Below, piece by piece: positions 36,248 through 47,943 of a DNA stretch of 64,000 nucleotides. This DNA is from Basidiobolus meristosporus CBS 931.73 (lineage: Eukaryota > Basidiobolomycota > Basidiobolomycetes > Basidiobolales > Basidiobolaceae). The stretch is taken from contig MCFE01000179.1 of the NCBI GenBank assembly GCA_002104905.1, positions 1 to 64,000 on the forward strand, given 5' to 3'. The stretch's first letter is position 1. Every line of letters begins with the position of its first letter. Below the pieces are notes generated by a model. It was given only the letters and a program-made list of their open reading frames with translations, was not told the origin of the DNA and ran no database searches. The translations under genes were made by a program, and so were the position numbers.

Positions 36248-38749
36248 CTCCCACTCAACTCTATGTTTGCACATACCAGTCCTAACTTTGACCTAAGATA
36301 TTGAAACTTGTCACTAGCTAATGGTTTGGTGATTATGTCTGGAATCATTTCATCTGCAGGACAGTAAGCTAAGTTAGCCAAGTAATTCTCTATAGCTTCA
36401 TGTATGAAATGGTGTCTAAAATATATGTGCTTAGTTGTAGCATAAAAGTTAGATTTCTACCTAATTGTACACATCCTTGATTATCTTGAAATAAAGTAAT
36501 AGGCATTTATTGACATAAGCCTAAATCTTTAAAAAGCTTCCTTAACCACATTGCTTCTTTTGTAGCTTCACAGACTATCATATACTCTGCCTCTGTGGTA
36601 CAAAGTGCTACAGATGGTTACTTACTCAAATTTCACAAGATTGCTCCTTTACAGTAAAGAAAGGTGTATCCTGAGGTGGATCTTTTGTCTTCTAGTTTAT
36701 ATCCCTAATCAGCATCAGAGTATCCTACAAGACCCTGTTCTGAGTCCTTGTAAGTGTATCTTAAGCAGATATCAGCAGCTCCCTTTCAGTATCTAAAAAT
36801 CCACTTAACCGCTACAATATAATCAAATCTATAGTTCTGATTAAACTGCCTGACAACCTGCAGTAAATATGAAATATCTGGGCATGTTCCAGGCATGATA
36901 TACATCAGACTGTTGACCAAAGATTAATAAGGAAAGTCAGGGCTTTCAGACGGCACTAAGCTCTCTTGATCCAATTGAGTTTTGACTTGAACACTTGTCT
37001 GGCTTCTTTCCCATATATGCAGGCTTCACAGTGCTCCAAATTAGCTGGCAGAACAATTTTTACTCCTGAAATTAGCTGATCTTTGATCATTTCTCACAAA
37101 TAATCAAGATTGATTTGTCCAAATCTCCTGTGCCAAAGCATTGGTGTTTCTTCATTCAAGTTACTTATATTGGCTTCTCAATATGATGAAATATAAGTCA
37201 ACTTGTATAGATTCTGATCTCTGATGCCCAAAGCAATATAAGCACCATTTTGATCAGTGATCTTGCATCCAGAATTGTCAAAGCTGAAATTGAGTTAGAT
37301 CTATTTTGCTTAGTTTTGATTAACCAAGAGCTCTTGAGCAGTTGTCTGGCTTGTTTCTCATATATGCAAGCTTCACAGTGCTCCAAATTAGCTGGGGGAT
37401 CAATTTTTACTCCAGATATTAGCTGATCTTTGATCATTTTGAGCAAGTAATCAAAATTGATGTGCCCAAATCTCCTATGCCAAAGCATTGGTGTTTCTTC
37501 ACTTAAGTTACTTATATTGGCTTCTCAATATGATGAAATATAAGTCAACTTGTATAGATTCTGATCTCTGATACCCAAAACAATATGGGCATTATATGAT
37601 CAGTGATCCTACATTCAGAATTGTCAAAGCTGAACCTGAGTCCTTCTGCTGTGGCCTTGCTTACAGATAGTATGCTCTGGGCTATTTCTGGTACACAGAG
37701 TACTTCTTTAAAGGTCAGTGTATGGCATCCTTCACTGCTTCTAAGGTGAACCTGGATAGTTCCTTTTCCCACTGCATCAAGTGTTCTATTGTGACCTATG
37801 AAAACATTCTTAATTGGAATTTCTTGATATTGGGTAAAAAGTTTTTTTTAGTGTATAAAGTGGTGAGAAGCTCCAAAGTCAGTTTACCACATCTGAGAAG
37901 CCTTGTTTGCGGTATATTTAGTGCAAATATGAATAGTATATCTTCAGATGTTGAAGCATTTCCATATTCAGGCTTTTTCTGCTGACTATCTCTATTTTTC
38001 AAGCACCTGTGTGATGTGCATCCTTTCCTTTTGCAGGAGTTGCAAAACAGGTTGCTATTGCCTTTAAAAGGTCTTGGGTACCTCCTTTATTGGTAATCAT
38101 TGCTTATCAAAGCATATTCCACTTCCTTTTTATTAGCACTTGATTTTCTTAATTCTTCATCCAGAAGCCTTCCATATACATAATTTAAGGTCAAATCTTT
38201 AGTTCTGGACTCTAGGGTGGATACAAGGCCCTGAAACTTGTCTGTCAGGCTATTCAAGATGGTTACTATCACATCCTCATCAGTAGTTGGTATGCACACA
38301 TATCCCATCGCATCCACCAGCAGGGTTATTCTGTGAATTAGATTTTTCATATCTTCTCCTGGCAGCATCTTAGTGGTAGAAAAACTTCATCTAAGATACA
38401 TTTTCTTGGCAGCTGAACATGACTGGTAAGTGTCTTTTAATGCCTTCCAAGTATTCTTTCTGTTTTTGCTCTTGAGCATTGAATTAGCAATTTGTCTTTG
38501 ATATTAAGGCAAATGCAGTTAAAGGTACTTTGTTCTTTGCTCTGGTAACTTAAGGCTTCCTCTCCCATGTTTTTAGGAGGGCATTCTTCTGCCATGGCAA
38601 TATCCCAAATGCCTGTTTCTTGTTGCAGCATCTTCATCTTCACCTTCCACACTTAGTAGTCAGATCCATCCAACTCCTCAGTAGAGGGAAAAATTCCAGT
38701 AATAGCAGTAGTCAAAATTGCAGAGAGTGACAGCTTGGGGCTCATAGCC
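36248..38749 (-). pseudogene. copia element A, gutted polyprotein
   Basis: Read on the minus strand: Gag remnants (38652 to about 38087), protease-region remnant (about 37985-37545), gag-pre-integrase (about 37488-37300), a second partial protease/pre-integrase copy (37290-36990), then RNase H (about 36985-36250; block ADEMIPDIITKPLASDKF). The integrase core and the reverse transcriptase are absent, and the pre-integrase domain is fused directly to RNase H. Several stops and frame breaks are present. The piece looks like the product of deletion plus local duplication, not a single point-mutated copy. Confidence 0.75.
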
Positions 38750-38816
38750 TGTTGTAAGAGTCTTGGAGATATTGGAAGTGATTTGGAGAACAAGTAGATT
38801 ATGTGGTTTTCACTTA
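38750..38816 (-). repeat. 67-bp fragment of the 5' LTR of element A
   Basis: Begins TGTTGTAAGAG and stops abruptly after TTTTCACTTA, followed by GTAGAG-GGATACAGTAGTAG. Element C has the same break at 47919. Confidence 0.7.
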
Positions 38817-38839
38817 GTAGAGAGGGGATACAGTAGTAG

Positions 38840-39240
38840 CAGAGTAATAGCAGTAGTAGACATTGCAGAGAGTAACAGCTTGGGGCTGCTAACCTGTTGC
38901 AAAAGTCTTGGAGATATTGCAAGTGATTTGGGAGGACAAGTAGATAATGTGGCTTTCACTTGATGATTTATTAAATGTAAAAGCAGTATTTATACTTTAT
39001 ATGATCTTTGCATAGCAAGCACATAGAATAGGTTTAGGAAGAACCCAAGAACATGTGCACAAAACTTAGGCTGTTTGGACAAGTTTGAGAATTTTCATGT
39101 TCTGGGCACCTGGTATTTTAGTGAAAATATTCTAAGTAAATCCCAACAAGGATTTTAGTCAGCATTTTCTAGGATTTGGTGGTAAAAATCAAAGTAACTA
39201 AGTTAGGTGAATATTTAGGTCAAATTACAAATTTTTACAA
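38840..39240 (-). repeat. copia LTR with a 55-bp stub of Gag leader
   Basis: A near-complete LTR (38895-39240) lies behind a short copy of the Gag start region (38840-38894). Its outer end lacks the final CA and abuts the truncated reverse transcriptase of element B. Confidence 0.7.
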
Positions 39241-42037
39241 TAGTAGCCACTTTACATGTCCTCATCAAGTTCTCCATTCAAAAATGCCGTTTTTACATCC
39301 ATTTGATGAATAAAAAACTTATATTTTGCGGCAATAGCCAAAATTAATCTGAGGGAATTAAACTTGGCTACCATTGCAAAGGTCTGAGTATAGTCAAGTC
39401 CTTTTGTTTGAGAGTATCCTTTGGCTACAAGTCTTGCTTTGTATCTTTCAATTGTACCATCAGCCTTGTATTTTGTCTTCAAGACCCATCTGCATCCAAT
39501 TGATTTTTGATTGATTGGTAATTTGACTAAGTCCCAAGTTTGATTTTCCATCAGGGCCTGATATTCCTCAGTCATTGCAGATCTCCAAAACTTTGTCTGA
39601 GGGCTACTTAGGGCCTCTTTTACAGTCTGGGGTTCATCAATATGGACTGAATAGGCATAGGCTAAGTTTGTACCCTCATTGATATAGTAATTTGAGCTAT
39701 TTCTTGTCCAATTGGATCTCCAGGCATTTGATACTGGAATGATCACTTCTGGGATATTCCTGGGCACTGATTCTGGCTGAACCATGGTTGTAGAGTCCTC
39801 TGGAGTGAAAAAAATTTATTGTTTTGCTCTGATTCAATCCTGACAATTGGTGGACTTGAGATCAAATTTTTGTCATCATCTGATGTCATTTTTTGTGAAA
39901 ATTTTGAATTTTCATCAAACAACACATCCCTGGACTTGATAGGCCTCTTTGCTTTGGTATTGTAGAGTCTGTATGCCTTACTCTCATTGTAGTAGCCCAA
40001 AAATATGCATTTTATACTTTTTGGCTCAAATTTTGACTGATTTCCGGCCAGTTTTTTGGCATATGCTGTACACCCAAATATTCTTAGATGTTCTGCACTT
40101 GGTCTGTATCTATACCATGCTTCAAATGAAGTAGAATCACAAAGTACTCTGCTATAAATCCTATTCTTAAGATATACACCAGTGGCAACTGATTCTGCCC
40201 AAAAATCATAGGATAATTTTTGATCATGGATCATAGATCTTGCCATATCAATTATTGATCTGTTAGCTTGTTCTGCTACTCCATTTTGCTGTGGGGAGTA
40301 TGGTACAGTAGTCTCTTGCTTTATCCCATGAATTTTGCAGAAGTGGATGAAGAGTTTTGAGGTATATTCTCCACCATTGTCAGAGCATATTTTTTTGATT
40401 TTTTCACCAGTTTCTCTCTCCACCATGGCTTTAAACTCCCTGAACTTAGACAGAGCTTCTTTCTTTCTCTCCATGAAGTAGACCCATGCAAATCTTGTAT
40501 AATCATCAATAAAAGTGATTAAATACCTCATCCTACCTAAGGATAAATTTTGCATTGGTCCACACAGATCTGAGTGAATTAGATCTAATTTTTTCTTAGT
40601 TTTGATTAACCCAGAGCTCTTGAATGGTTGTCTGGCTTGTTTCCCATATATGAAGGCTTCACAGTGCTCCAAATTAGCTGGGGGATCAATTTTCACTCCA
40701 GAAATTAGCTGATCTTTGATCATTTTGAGCAAATAATCAAAATTGATGAGCCCAAATCTCCTGTGCCAAAGCATTGGTGTTTCTTCATTCAAGTTACTTA
40801 TATTGGCTTCCAGATATGTTGGAATATAAGTCAACTTGTATAGATTTTGATCTCTGATGCCCAAAGCAATATGAGCACCATTTTGATCAGTGATCCTGCA
40901 TCCAGAATTGTCAAAACTGAAACTGAGTCCTTCTGCTGTGGCCTTGCTTACAGAGAGTAGGTTCTTGGCTATTTCTGGTACATAGAGTACTTCTTTAAAG
41001 GTCAGTGTATGGCTTCCTTCACTGCTTCTAAGGTTTACTTGGATAGTTCCTTCTCCCACTGCTTCAAGTGTTCTATTATCACCCATAAAAATCTTCTTAA
41101 TTGGAATTTCTTGATATTGGGTAAAAAGTTCTTTTTGGTGTGTAAAGTGTTAAGAAGCTCTAGAGTCAATATACCACATCTGAGAATCCTTTTTTGTGGT
41201 CATATTTAGTGCAGATATGAATAGTCTATCCTCAGTTGTTGCAGCATTTGCATATTCAGGCTTCTTTTGCTGATAATCTTGCGTTTTGAGACACCGGTCT
41301 GATGCGTGTCCTTTCCTTTTGCAGTAGTTGCAAAATAGGTTGCTGTTGCCTTTGTAGGGTCTTGAGTACCCCCTTTGTTGGTTATCATTGCTTATTAAAG
41401 CACTTTCTTCTTCCTTCTTATTGGCGCTTGATTTTCTAATTCTTCATCCAGGAGCCTTCCATATACGTAATTTAAGGTCAAATCTTCAGTTCTGGACTCT
41501 AGGGCTGATACAAGACCCTGAAACTCATCTGTCAGGCTATTCAGGATGGTAACAATCACATCCTCATCAGTAGTTGGTACACCAACAGATTCCATCTCAT
41601 CTACCAGCAGGGTAATTCTGTTAATTAGATTTTTCATTTCTTCTCCTGGCAGCATCTTTGTAGTAAAGAATTTTCATTTCAGATACATTTTCTTGGCAGC
41701 TGAACATCACTGGTAGGTGTCTTCCAATGCTTTCCAGGCATTCTTTGCCGTTTTTGCTCTTGAGCATTGAATTAGCAATTTGTCCTTGACATTAAGGCAA
41801 ATGCAGTTAAAGGCACTTTGTTCTTTCTTCTGGTACTTTAAGGCTTCCTCTCCCACGTTTTTAGGAGGGCATTCTTCTCCCATGACAATATCCCAAAGGC
41901 CTCTTTCTTGTAGCAGCATCTTCATCTTCACCTTCCACACTTGGTAGTTAGATCCATCCAACTTTTCAGCAGAGGGAAAAATTTCAGTAATAGCAGTAGT
42001 AGACATTGCAGAGAGTGACAGCTTGGGGCTCATAACC
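39241..42037 (-). pseudogene. copia element B: gag-protease-integrase-partial RT
   Basis: The best preserved element, read on the minus strand. Gag starts MSPKLSLSA at 42033, 5 nt inside the LTR. Then come the zinc knuckle (CNYCKRKGHASDRC, about 41330-41280), the protease region (active-site DSG altered to DSR, next to a stop), gag-pre-integrase (WHRRFGLINF), integrase with SDNGGEY and SPQQNGVAEQANR (447-codon open frame 41086-39743), and RT up to FIHQMDVKTAFLNGELDEDM, where it stops at 39252. The second half of RT and all RNase H are missing. Two stops lie in Gag near 41660-41700. Copia order (integrase before RT) identifies Pseudoviridae-type, Ty1/copia. Confidence 0.88.
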
Positions 42038-42385
42038 TGTTGTAAGAGTCTTGGAGATATTGGAAGTGATTGGGAGAACAAGTAGATTATGTGGTTTTCA
42101 CTTAATGATTTATTGAATGTAAAAGTAGTATTTATACTTTTACCTGGTCTTGGCATTACTAGCACATAGAATAGATTAAGGAAGGTCCCAAGAACATGTG
42201 CGCAAAGTGTGGGGCTGTTTGGACAACTTTGAGAATTTTCATGTTCTGGGTACCTGGTATTTTGGTGAAAATATTCTAAGTAAATCCCAACAAGGAATTT
42301 GGTCAGAATTCTCTAGGATTTGAAGGTAATGATCTAAGTGACTAAGTTAGGTGAATATTTATGTGGAAATATGAATTTTTACAAC
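42038..42385 (-). repeat. 5' LTR of copia element B (family reference LTR)
   Basis: 348 bp with inverted ends TGTTGTAA/TTACAACA. On the minus strand it contains TATAAATACTACTTTTACATT, a likely promoter. Copies occur at 31.9, 32.3, 34.3, 34.7, 35.9, 38.8, 38.9, 43.1, 47.9, 53.2, 60.8 and 62.4 kb. Confidence 0.85.
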
Positions 42386-42404
42386 ACATACTCCCTGCTG
42401 AGTT

Positions 42405-43020
42405 CTGGTCCCCATAATAGGTGTACTCTAGTTCTTGTTTGTGTGAGTCCAATATTGAAAGGTGTAGAAGCTGGCTTGTACCCAGGAGAAACCTGGCATA
42501 TAGTACTAAAGCTGTCCTAACAGAAATTAGTCAGTTGTTGTGTACAACCCAACCTTGTGTTAATCAACTGATAACCCACACATTGGAGCCCCCAGCTTCT
42601 TAATGCCAAAGATATTGGTGTCATCATGTTGTCATTTGTGCTTAGTATTTTCCAACTCTTCCTTGGTATCCTTGAAATGCCAACCTATCAAATATAGGAT
42701 GGAATTGAAGGTATAATTCTTGATGAGATCAGGATATGATTGTATTTGCAATTTGACTTGTCTTCACTTCTACCAACACACATACTCCACAGGAAACTCC
42801 CCAAAGGTAAAGCAAGGCCCAGTATTCTCAACACACCAGGTAAGAGGAATTAGACAATGGGCACATTAGCAGCAGAGATCTACATGCTCAGTGTTGTGCT
42901 TGTGGTATAGTCACTCAATTCCTCTAACAACCCCCTTGCATATGAGCTGTAGGTGCACTAAATTGGCATTGATAATCTGCTTCTGAATGAATACTTCAAA
43001 AATGTTGGTATATGAATCCC
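42405..43020 (-). pseudogene. Tnp2/CACTA-like transposon remnant (3' part)
   Basis: About 600 bp sharing clear similarity with 61800-62395 and, at its right end, with 47950-48090 (block FIQKQI on the minus strand). The 48-kb copy continues into a Tnp2-like transposase, so this is presumably the downstream part of the same transposon. Many stops. Confidence 0.5.
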
Positions 43021-43096
43021 AGTGCTTCCAGTATACTACAGGTAGAACTGCTTCAGAAGGCCACCTTAATAATATATATCTAGTACATTGAGTACT

Positions 43097-43440
43097 TGTT
43101 GTAATAGTCTTGGTGATATCAGAAGTGATTGAGAGAACAAGTAGATTATGTGGTTTTCACTTTATGATTTATTGAATGTAAAAGTAGTACTTATTCTTTT
43201 ACATGGTCTTGGCTCAACAAGTACTTAGAATAGGTTAAAGAAGGTCCCAAAAGTATGTGTGCAAAGTTTGGGCTGTGTGGACAACTTAGATCATTACCTT
43301 CAAATCCTGGAGTATACTGACCAAGTTCCTTGAGATTTACTTTGAATATTTTCACCAAAATACCAGGTACACAGAACATGAAGATTCTCTAAGTGACCAA
43401 GTTAGGTGAATATTTGGGTGGAATACAAGTTTCTACAATA
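43097..43440 (-). repeat. 3' LTR of copia element C, with internal inversion
   Basis: Outer thirds match the family LTR in minus orientation, but bases 43288-43389 match its reverse complement. A polypurine tract (GCTAAGTGGGAG on the minus strand) adjoins at 43441. Confidence 0.8.
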
Positions 43441-46400
43441 CTCCCACTTAGCTAAATGCTCAAACAGACTAGTCCTAATTTTGCCCTAAGATATTCAAAC
43501 TTGTCTCTAGCTAATGGTTTTGCAAATATGTCCGCATTCATTTCATCAGAAGGACAGTAAGCTAAGCTAACTAAGCTATTTTTTAAAGCTACATGTATGA
43601 AATGATGTTTAATATCTATGTGCTTAGTTCTAGCATGAAAAGTCGGATATCTACCTAATTTTGAATATCCTTGGCTATCTTGAAACAAAGTAATAAGCAT
43701 TATTTGATATAGGCCTATATCTGTAAAAAGCTTTCTTCACCACATTGCTTCTTTTGGAGCTTCACAGGCTGCCATATACTCTACATTGGTGATGGAAAGT
43801 ACTATGGTTGGTTGCATTCTTGAACTCCATGAAATTACTCCTTGATAGTGTCATGATCACATGACAACCATGAACACCCATGCCAAGTTTCAGCTTCCCA
43901 GCTGAATTTCTAAGAGATTCCTTCTGGAACCTTCTACCACCTTCCAGAAAGTTCCTGACCATTCCAAACCATTGTTACACAATGGAACATTCCATGGAAG
44001 CTTTCCATCGTATTTTTTATAGTCCAGTACCATATATGGAAATACCAGGTCACATGACTTAGTCACATGATCAGGTGACCCAATCCATTTCCCCATCCTG
44101 TCTCAGTACCGTGTCATCTATGTCATTATCCCCAGCACCATTGCTGTGCCTCACCCCACAACCCCATTAGTATTAGCTAACATCTCTCGGCATCAATATA
44201 GCCAAAAAGTATATATAGTCCTATCCCCCCTTAAGTATTCCTCAGTCTGATAAACACAGGTCTTGAATAAACAGCCTTGCCTTGAATCCTGCCTTGCCTT
44301 GATGGTCCACACCTAAGTCCTTTCTTGCCGTGCCTAGCTTTTCCTCCTGCCTTGTGTCTATTCATAACAGATAGAGGAGAAAGGTGTATCCTGCGATTGA
44401 CCCTCTGTCTTCTAAGCTTCATCCCCAATCAGCATCAGAGTATCCTACAAGATCCTGTTCTAAATCCTTACAAGTGTATCTTAATGAGATATCAGCAGTT
44501 CCCTTTAGGTATCTAAAAATCTACTTAACAGCTGCAATATGATCAGATCCTTAGTTCTGATGATGCTGGCTGACAACTCCCACTGAATATGAGATATATG
44601 GACATGTTCCAATCAAGATATACATTAGACTGCCGGCCTTAGATTGATAAGGAAAGTCAGGGCTTTCAGATGACACCAAGCTCCCTTGATTTGGTTGAGT
44701 TTTGACCAAGTCAAGGCTTGTCCCCATTGGGGTAGCTGCCAGTTTACAGTCTTGCATTTGGTACTTCATTAGTATATCTTGAATATACTTGGACTGGGTC
44801 AGGTTGATAGTTTGAGTACTTCTGTCTATAGAGAACTTTATCCTTAAGTAGTAACTGAGTTCTCCTAAATTGGACATCTTGAACTCTTTAGATAGCCTGG
44901 ATTTAGTCTCTTCCAATGTTGCTAGGTTATTTGTGGCTATAATAAGACCATCCACATATAGAGCTAATAGAACTGGATTTGCTCTATCTGACTTAGAGTA
45001 TATACTATAGTCAGCATAACTCCTTTTGAAACTCAAAGATTCCAAATAAGAATCTATATTGCAATTCCAGGCTCTTGGAGATTGTTGAGTCCATATTGAG
45101 ACTTTTTAAGCGTTCAGACTAGATGGGGGTTATCTTGGTCAGCAAACCAATCAGGCTGGTCCATGTACATGTCCTCATCAAGTTCTCCATTCAGAAATGT
45201 AGCTTTTACATCCATTTGATGTATAAAAAGCTTATATTTGTCTGCAATAGCCAATATTAATCTGATGTAATTAAACTTTGCTACTGGTGCAAAGGTCTCA
45301 GTGTAGTTAAGTCCTTTTGTTTGAGAGTATCCTTTGGCCACAAGTCTTGCTTTGTGTCTTTCAACTGTAGCATCAGCCTTATACTTTGTCTTAAAGACCC
45401 AGCTGCATCCAATTGATATTTGGTTGATTGGCAATTTGACTAAGTCCCAAGTTTAATTTGCTTCAGAGACTGATATTCCTCAGTTGTTGCAGATCTCCAA
45501 AACCTTGTCTGAGGGCTATTTAGGGCCTCTTTCACAGTCTGGGACTCATCAATATGATCTGAATAGGCATAGGCTAAGTTTGTATGCTCATTGATATACT
45601 AGTTTGGGCTATATCTAGTCTGGTTGGATCTCTGGGCATTTGATACTGGAATGATCACTTCTAGGAAATTCCTGGGCATAAATTCAGGCTGAACCATGAT
45701 TGTAGAGCCCTCTGGAGAGAAAAAGTTCTCATTGGTTTACTCTGATTCTATCCTGACTATTGGTGGACTTGAGATCAAATTTTTGCCATCATCTGATATC
45801 ATTTTTTGTGAAAATTTTGAGTTTTCATCAAGCAACACATCCCTGAACTTGATTAGCCTCTTTAGTTTGATATTGTAGCGCCTGTATGCCTTGCTCTTAT
45901 TGCAGTAGCCCAATATTAAGCATTCTACACTTTTTGGCTCAAATTTTAACTGATATCTGGGCAGTTTGCTGGCATATGCTGTGCACCCAAGTATTCTTAG
46001 ATGTTCTGCACCTGGTCTGTGTTCATACCATGCTTCAAATGGAGTAGAATCACAAAGTACTCTGCTATAAATCCTATTTTTAAGGTATACAGCTGTGGAA
46101 ACCAATTCTGCCCAAAAATCATAGGATAATTTTGATCATGGATCATGGATCTTGCCATATCAATAGTTAATCTGTTTGCATGTTGTGCTACTCCATTTTG
46201 CTGTGGGGACTATGTTACAGTAGTCTCTTGCTTTATCCAATGAATCTTGCAGAAGTGAGTGAAGAGTATTGTGGTATAATATCCACTATTGTCAGTGTGT
46301 ATTTTCTAGATTTTCTCACCAGTTTCACTTGCCACCATGGCTTTAAGCTCCCTGAGCTTAAACAGAGCTTCTTCCTTTCTCTCCATGAGGTAGACCCATG

Positions 46401-47852
46401 TGTATCTTGTACAATCATCATTAAAAGTGATCAAATACCTCATCCTGCCTAACAATAAATTTTGCATAAGTCCACACAGATCTGAGTGAATTTAATCTAA
46501 TTTTTTCCTGGTTTTGATTAACCCAGAGCTCTTGAACAATTGTCTGGCTTGTTTCCCATATATGCAGGCTTCACAGTGCTTCAAATCAGCTGGGGGATCA
46601 GCTTTTACTCCAGAAATTAGCTGATCTTTGATCATTTTGCACAAATACTCAAAATTGATGAGCCCAAATCTCCTGTGCCAACGCATTGGTGTTTCTTCAA
46701 TTGAGTTACCTACATTGGCTCCCAGATATTATGGAATATAAATCAAAACTGAAACTGAGTCCTTCTGCTGTGGCCTTGTTTACAGATAGTATGTTCTGGG
46801 CTATTTCTGGTACATAGGGTACTTCTTTAAAGGTCAGTGTATGGCATCCTTCACTGCTTCTAAGGTTTACTAGGATAGTTCCTTCTCCCACTGCATCAAG
46901 TGTTCTATTGTCACCCATGCAAACCTTCTTAATTGGAATATCTTGGTATAAGGTAAAAAGTTCTTCTGGGTGCGTAAAGTCAATGTACCACATCTGAGAA
47001 TCCTTGCTTATGGTCCTATCTAGTGCAAATATAAGTAGTCTATCTTCAGTTGTTGCAGTATTTCCATATTCAGGCTTTTTTTGCCAATTATCTCCCTTTT
47101 TGAGACACTGGTCTGATGTGTGTCCTTCCCTTTTACAGTAGTTGCAAAACAGGTTGCTGTTGCTGTTGTAGGGTCTTGGGTACCTCCTTTGCTTGTTATC
47201 ATGGGTGATTAAAGCATTTTTTTCTTCCTTCTTGTTGGTGCTTTATTTTCTTAATTCTTCATCCAGGAGCCTTCCATATACATAGCATAAGGTCAAATCT
47301 TCAGTTCTGGACTCTAGGGCTGATACATGGCCCTGAAACATGTCTGTCAGGCTATTCAGGATGGTTACTATCACATCCCTATCAGTAGTTGGCATGCCCA
47401 GAGATTCCATCTCATTCATCAGCAGGGTAATTCTGTAAATTAGATCTTTCATTTCATTGCCTGGCACCATCTTTATAGTAAGGAATTTTCACCTAAGATA
47501 CATTTTCTTGGTAATCAAGCATGGCTGGTAGGTGTCCTCTAATACATTCCAGTCATTCTTTGCCCTTGTTGCTCTTGAGCATTGAATTAGCAATTTGTCT
47601 TTGATATTGAGGCAAATGCAGTTAAAGTTACTTTGTTCTTTCTTCTGGTACCTTAAGGCTTCCTCTCCCATGTTTTTAAGAGGGCATTCTTCTGCCATGG
47701 CAATATCCCAAATGCCTGTTTCTTGTTGCAGCATCTTCATCTTCACCTTCTACACTTAGTAGTTAGATCCATCCAACTCTTCAGCAGTGGGAAAAATTCC
47801 AGTAATAGCAGTAGTAGGCATTGCAGAGATTGACAGCTTGGGGCTCATAGCC
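43441..47852 (-). pseudogene. copia element C: near full-length but heavily mutated
   Basis: Minus-strand order: Gag (47840-47243), zinc knuckle region (about 47130-47090), protease (46993-46706; WYIDF at the active site), pre-integrase (46686-46492), integrase (46490-45737), RT (45434-44551) and RNase H (to 43452; RTKHIDIKHHFIHV and IFAKPLARDKFEYLR). All domains are present but broken by many stops and frameshifts. The RT catalytic motif reads LYVDGL instead of YVDD. RNase H is interrupted by a 521-bp solo LTR of another family at 43849-44369. Confidence 0.85.
43849..44369. repeat. 521-bp solo LTR of a second retrotransposon family, nested in element C
   Basis: Starts TGTCATGATC and ends TTCATAACA; it is flanked by perfect 5-bp duplications GATAG at 43844-43848 and 44370-44374. 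It carries a TATATATA stretch near 44208 and GAATAAA near 44264, so the plus strand is likely the transcribed one. It is GC-richer than its surroundings. No internal sequence remains. TG...CA ends with a 5-bp duplication fit Ty3/gypsy or copia; the family is not identified. Confidence 0.88.
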
Positions 47853-47919
47853 TGTAGTAAGAGTCTTGGAGATATTGGAAGTGATTGGGAGAACAAGTAG
47901 ACTATGTGGTTTTCACTTA
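47853..47919 (-). repeat. 67-bp fragment of the 5' LTR of element C
   Basis: TGTAGTAAGAG... to TTTTCACTTA, then GTAGAG-GGATACAGTAGTAG: the same breakpoint as in element A (38816). Confidence 0.72.
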
Positions 47920-47943
47920 GTAGAGTGTGGATACAGTAGTAGC

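Noticed and set aside
43890-44428. Small open frames inside the nested solo LTR
   Set aside because: They fall within the TG...CA unit bounded by GATAG duplications; LTRs are non-coding.
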